A stretch of DNA of 64,000 bases. Origin: CAZCFB01 sp964511535 (lineage in GTDB: Bacteria; Myxococcota_A; Polyangia; GCA-2747355; CAZCFB01). Below are positions 63,889-64,000 of the stretch, piece by piece. Numbering within the stretch: position 1 is the first letter of the stretch; each line of letters starts with the position of its first letter. The notes under the pieces are model-generated. The model saw nothing but the letters and a program-made list of their open reading frames with translations. It was not told where the DNA came from and ran no database searches. The position numbers and the translations under genes are program-made. The DNA is taken from NCBI GenBank assembly GCA_964511535.1, contig CAZEFW010000007.1, positions 49,312 through 113,311 on the forward strand, in the 5' to 3' direction.

Positions 63889-64000
63889 TGACGGATTTCA
63901 CTTCGCGGTACCTGTGGGCGGTCATGGCGCTGGTAGCGGCGGCGTCCGGCTGCGCCGACAGCGGGTTCTTCTCGCGGCCCGACCGGACCACGGGGATCCC
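63888..64000 (+). CDS. Lipoprotein, truncated at the window edge
   Basis: The frame opens MTDFTSRYLWAVMALVAA and has a lipobox ASGC near residue 21, then C-A-D-S-G. The rest lies beyond base 64000. The start overlaps the stop of the YkgJ-like gene. No domain is visible yet. Confidence 0.65.
   Translation, partial: MTDFTSRYLWAVMALVAAASGCADSGFFSRPDRTTGI

Overview
The window is high-GC DNA that reads like a Myxococcota or related delta-proteobacterial genome, probably a draft or metagenome contig because 10 Ns sit at 11369-11378. Pointers to that lineage are two membrane-anchored Ser/Thr kinases, many lipoproteins with Pro/Asp-rich linkers, multiheme cytochromes, a sigma-54 activator, PfaD/PfaA-type enzymes, and a uvrA operator resembling the Myxococcus LexA box. 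No rRNA, tRNA, CRISPR array or transposase gene was seen.

Layout. 1-5000: a zinc-ribbon ORF coupled to an AhpD-like protein, then a minus-strand operon of three paralogous precursor-like proteins and a B12-binding-type radical SAM enzyme, with a divergent DUF3365 heme lipoprotein. 5-11 kb: beta-lactamase-fold hydrolase, lamin-tail lipoprotein, kinase plus coupled TPR protein, PAS histidine kinase. 11-17 kb: an assembly gap flanked by two similar promoter/leader segments, a barrel-like protein and a 1392-residue metalloprotease lipoprotein. 17-19.4 kb: thrA. 19.4-31.1 kb: one strand devoted to extracellular-type electron transfer (55 heme sites in six cytochromes, a porin and a sigma-54 activator). 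31-38.6 kb: kinase, PI-PLC-like lipoprotein, PH-like protein, PfaA-like ACP-KR and PfaD. 38.8-48 kb: esterase, SxtJ/carbamoyltransferase/DUF5989 set, ABC-2 exporter, TetR with acyltransferase and hydrolase. 48-64 kb: two MuiA-like proteins, Kazal lipoprotein, DUF1697, GT39-like enzyme, uvrA, parvulin, a 1026-residue metallopeptidase with a propeller-like partner, GST, YkgJ-like protein and a truncated lipoprotein.

The two most notable systems are these. (1) The radical SAM operon at 998-4285: each of the three small proteins carries a conserved helical leader-like domain, then an internal Tat-like RR motif with a lipobox, then a tail built of GIxPDMP-like repeats. (2) The cytochrome locus at 19399-31064: 8-heme and 13-heme lipoproteins around a porin, two inner-membrane multiheme/cytochrome b fusions, a tetraheme shuttle, and an octaheme tetrathionate-reductase-family lipoprotein with Cys-rich repeats. 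Its two promoters look like sigma-54 -24/-12 elements and both have GAAAC/GTTTC inverted repeats upstream, with a sigma-54 activator gene between them.

Intergenic DNA is unusually rich in short repeats: CAGCNN hexamer tracts, TTTCGTCG and GCCAGAAT octamer arrays, GGGTCTGACCCC palindromes and clusters of small hairpins, several starting immediately after stop codons. Three genes start 6-7 nt after an extended -10 box, which suggests leaderless mRNAs.
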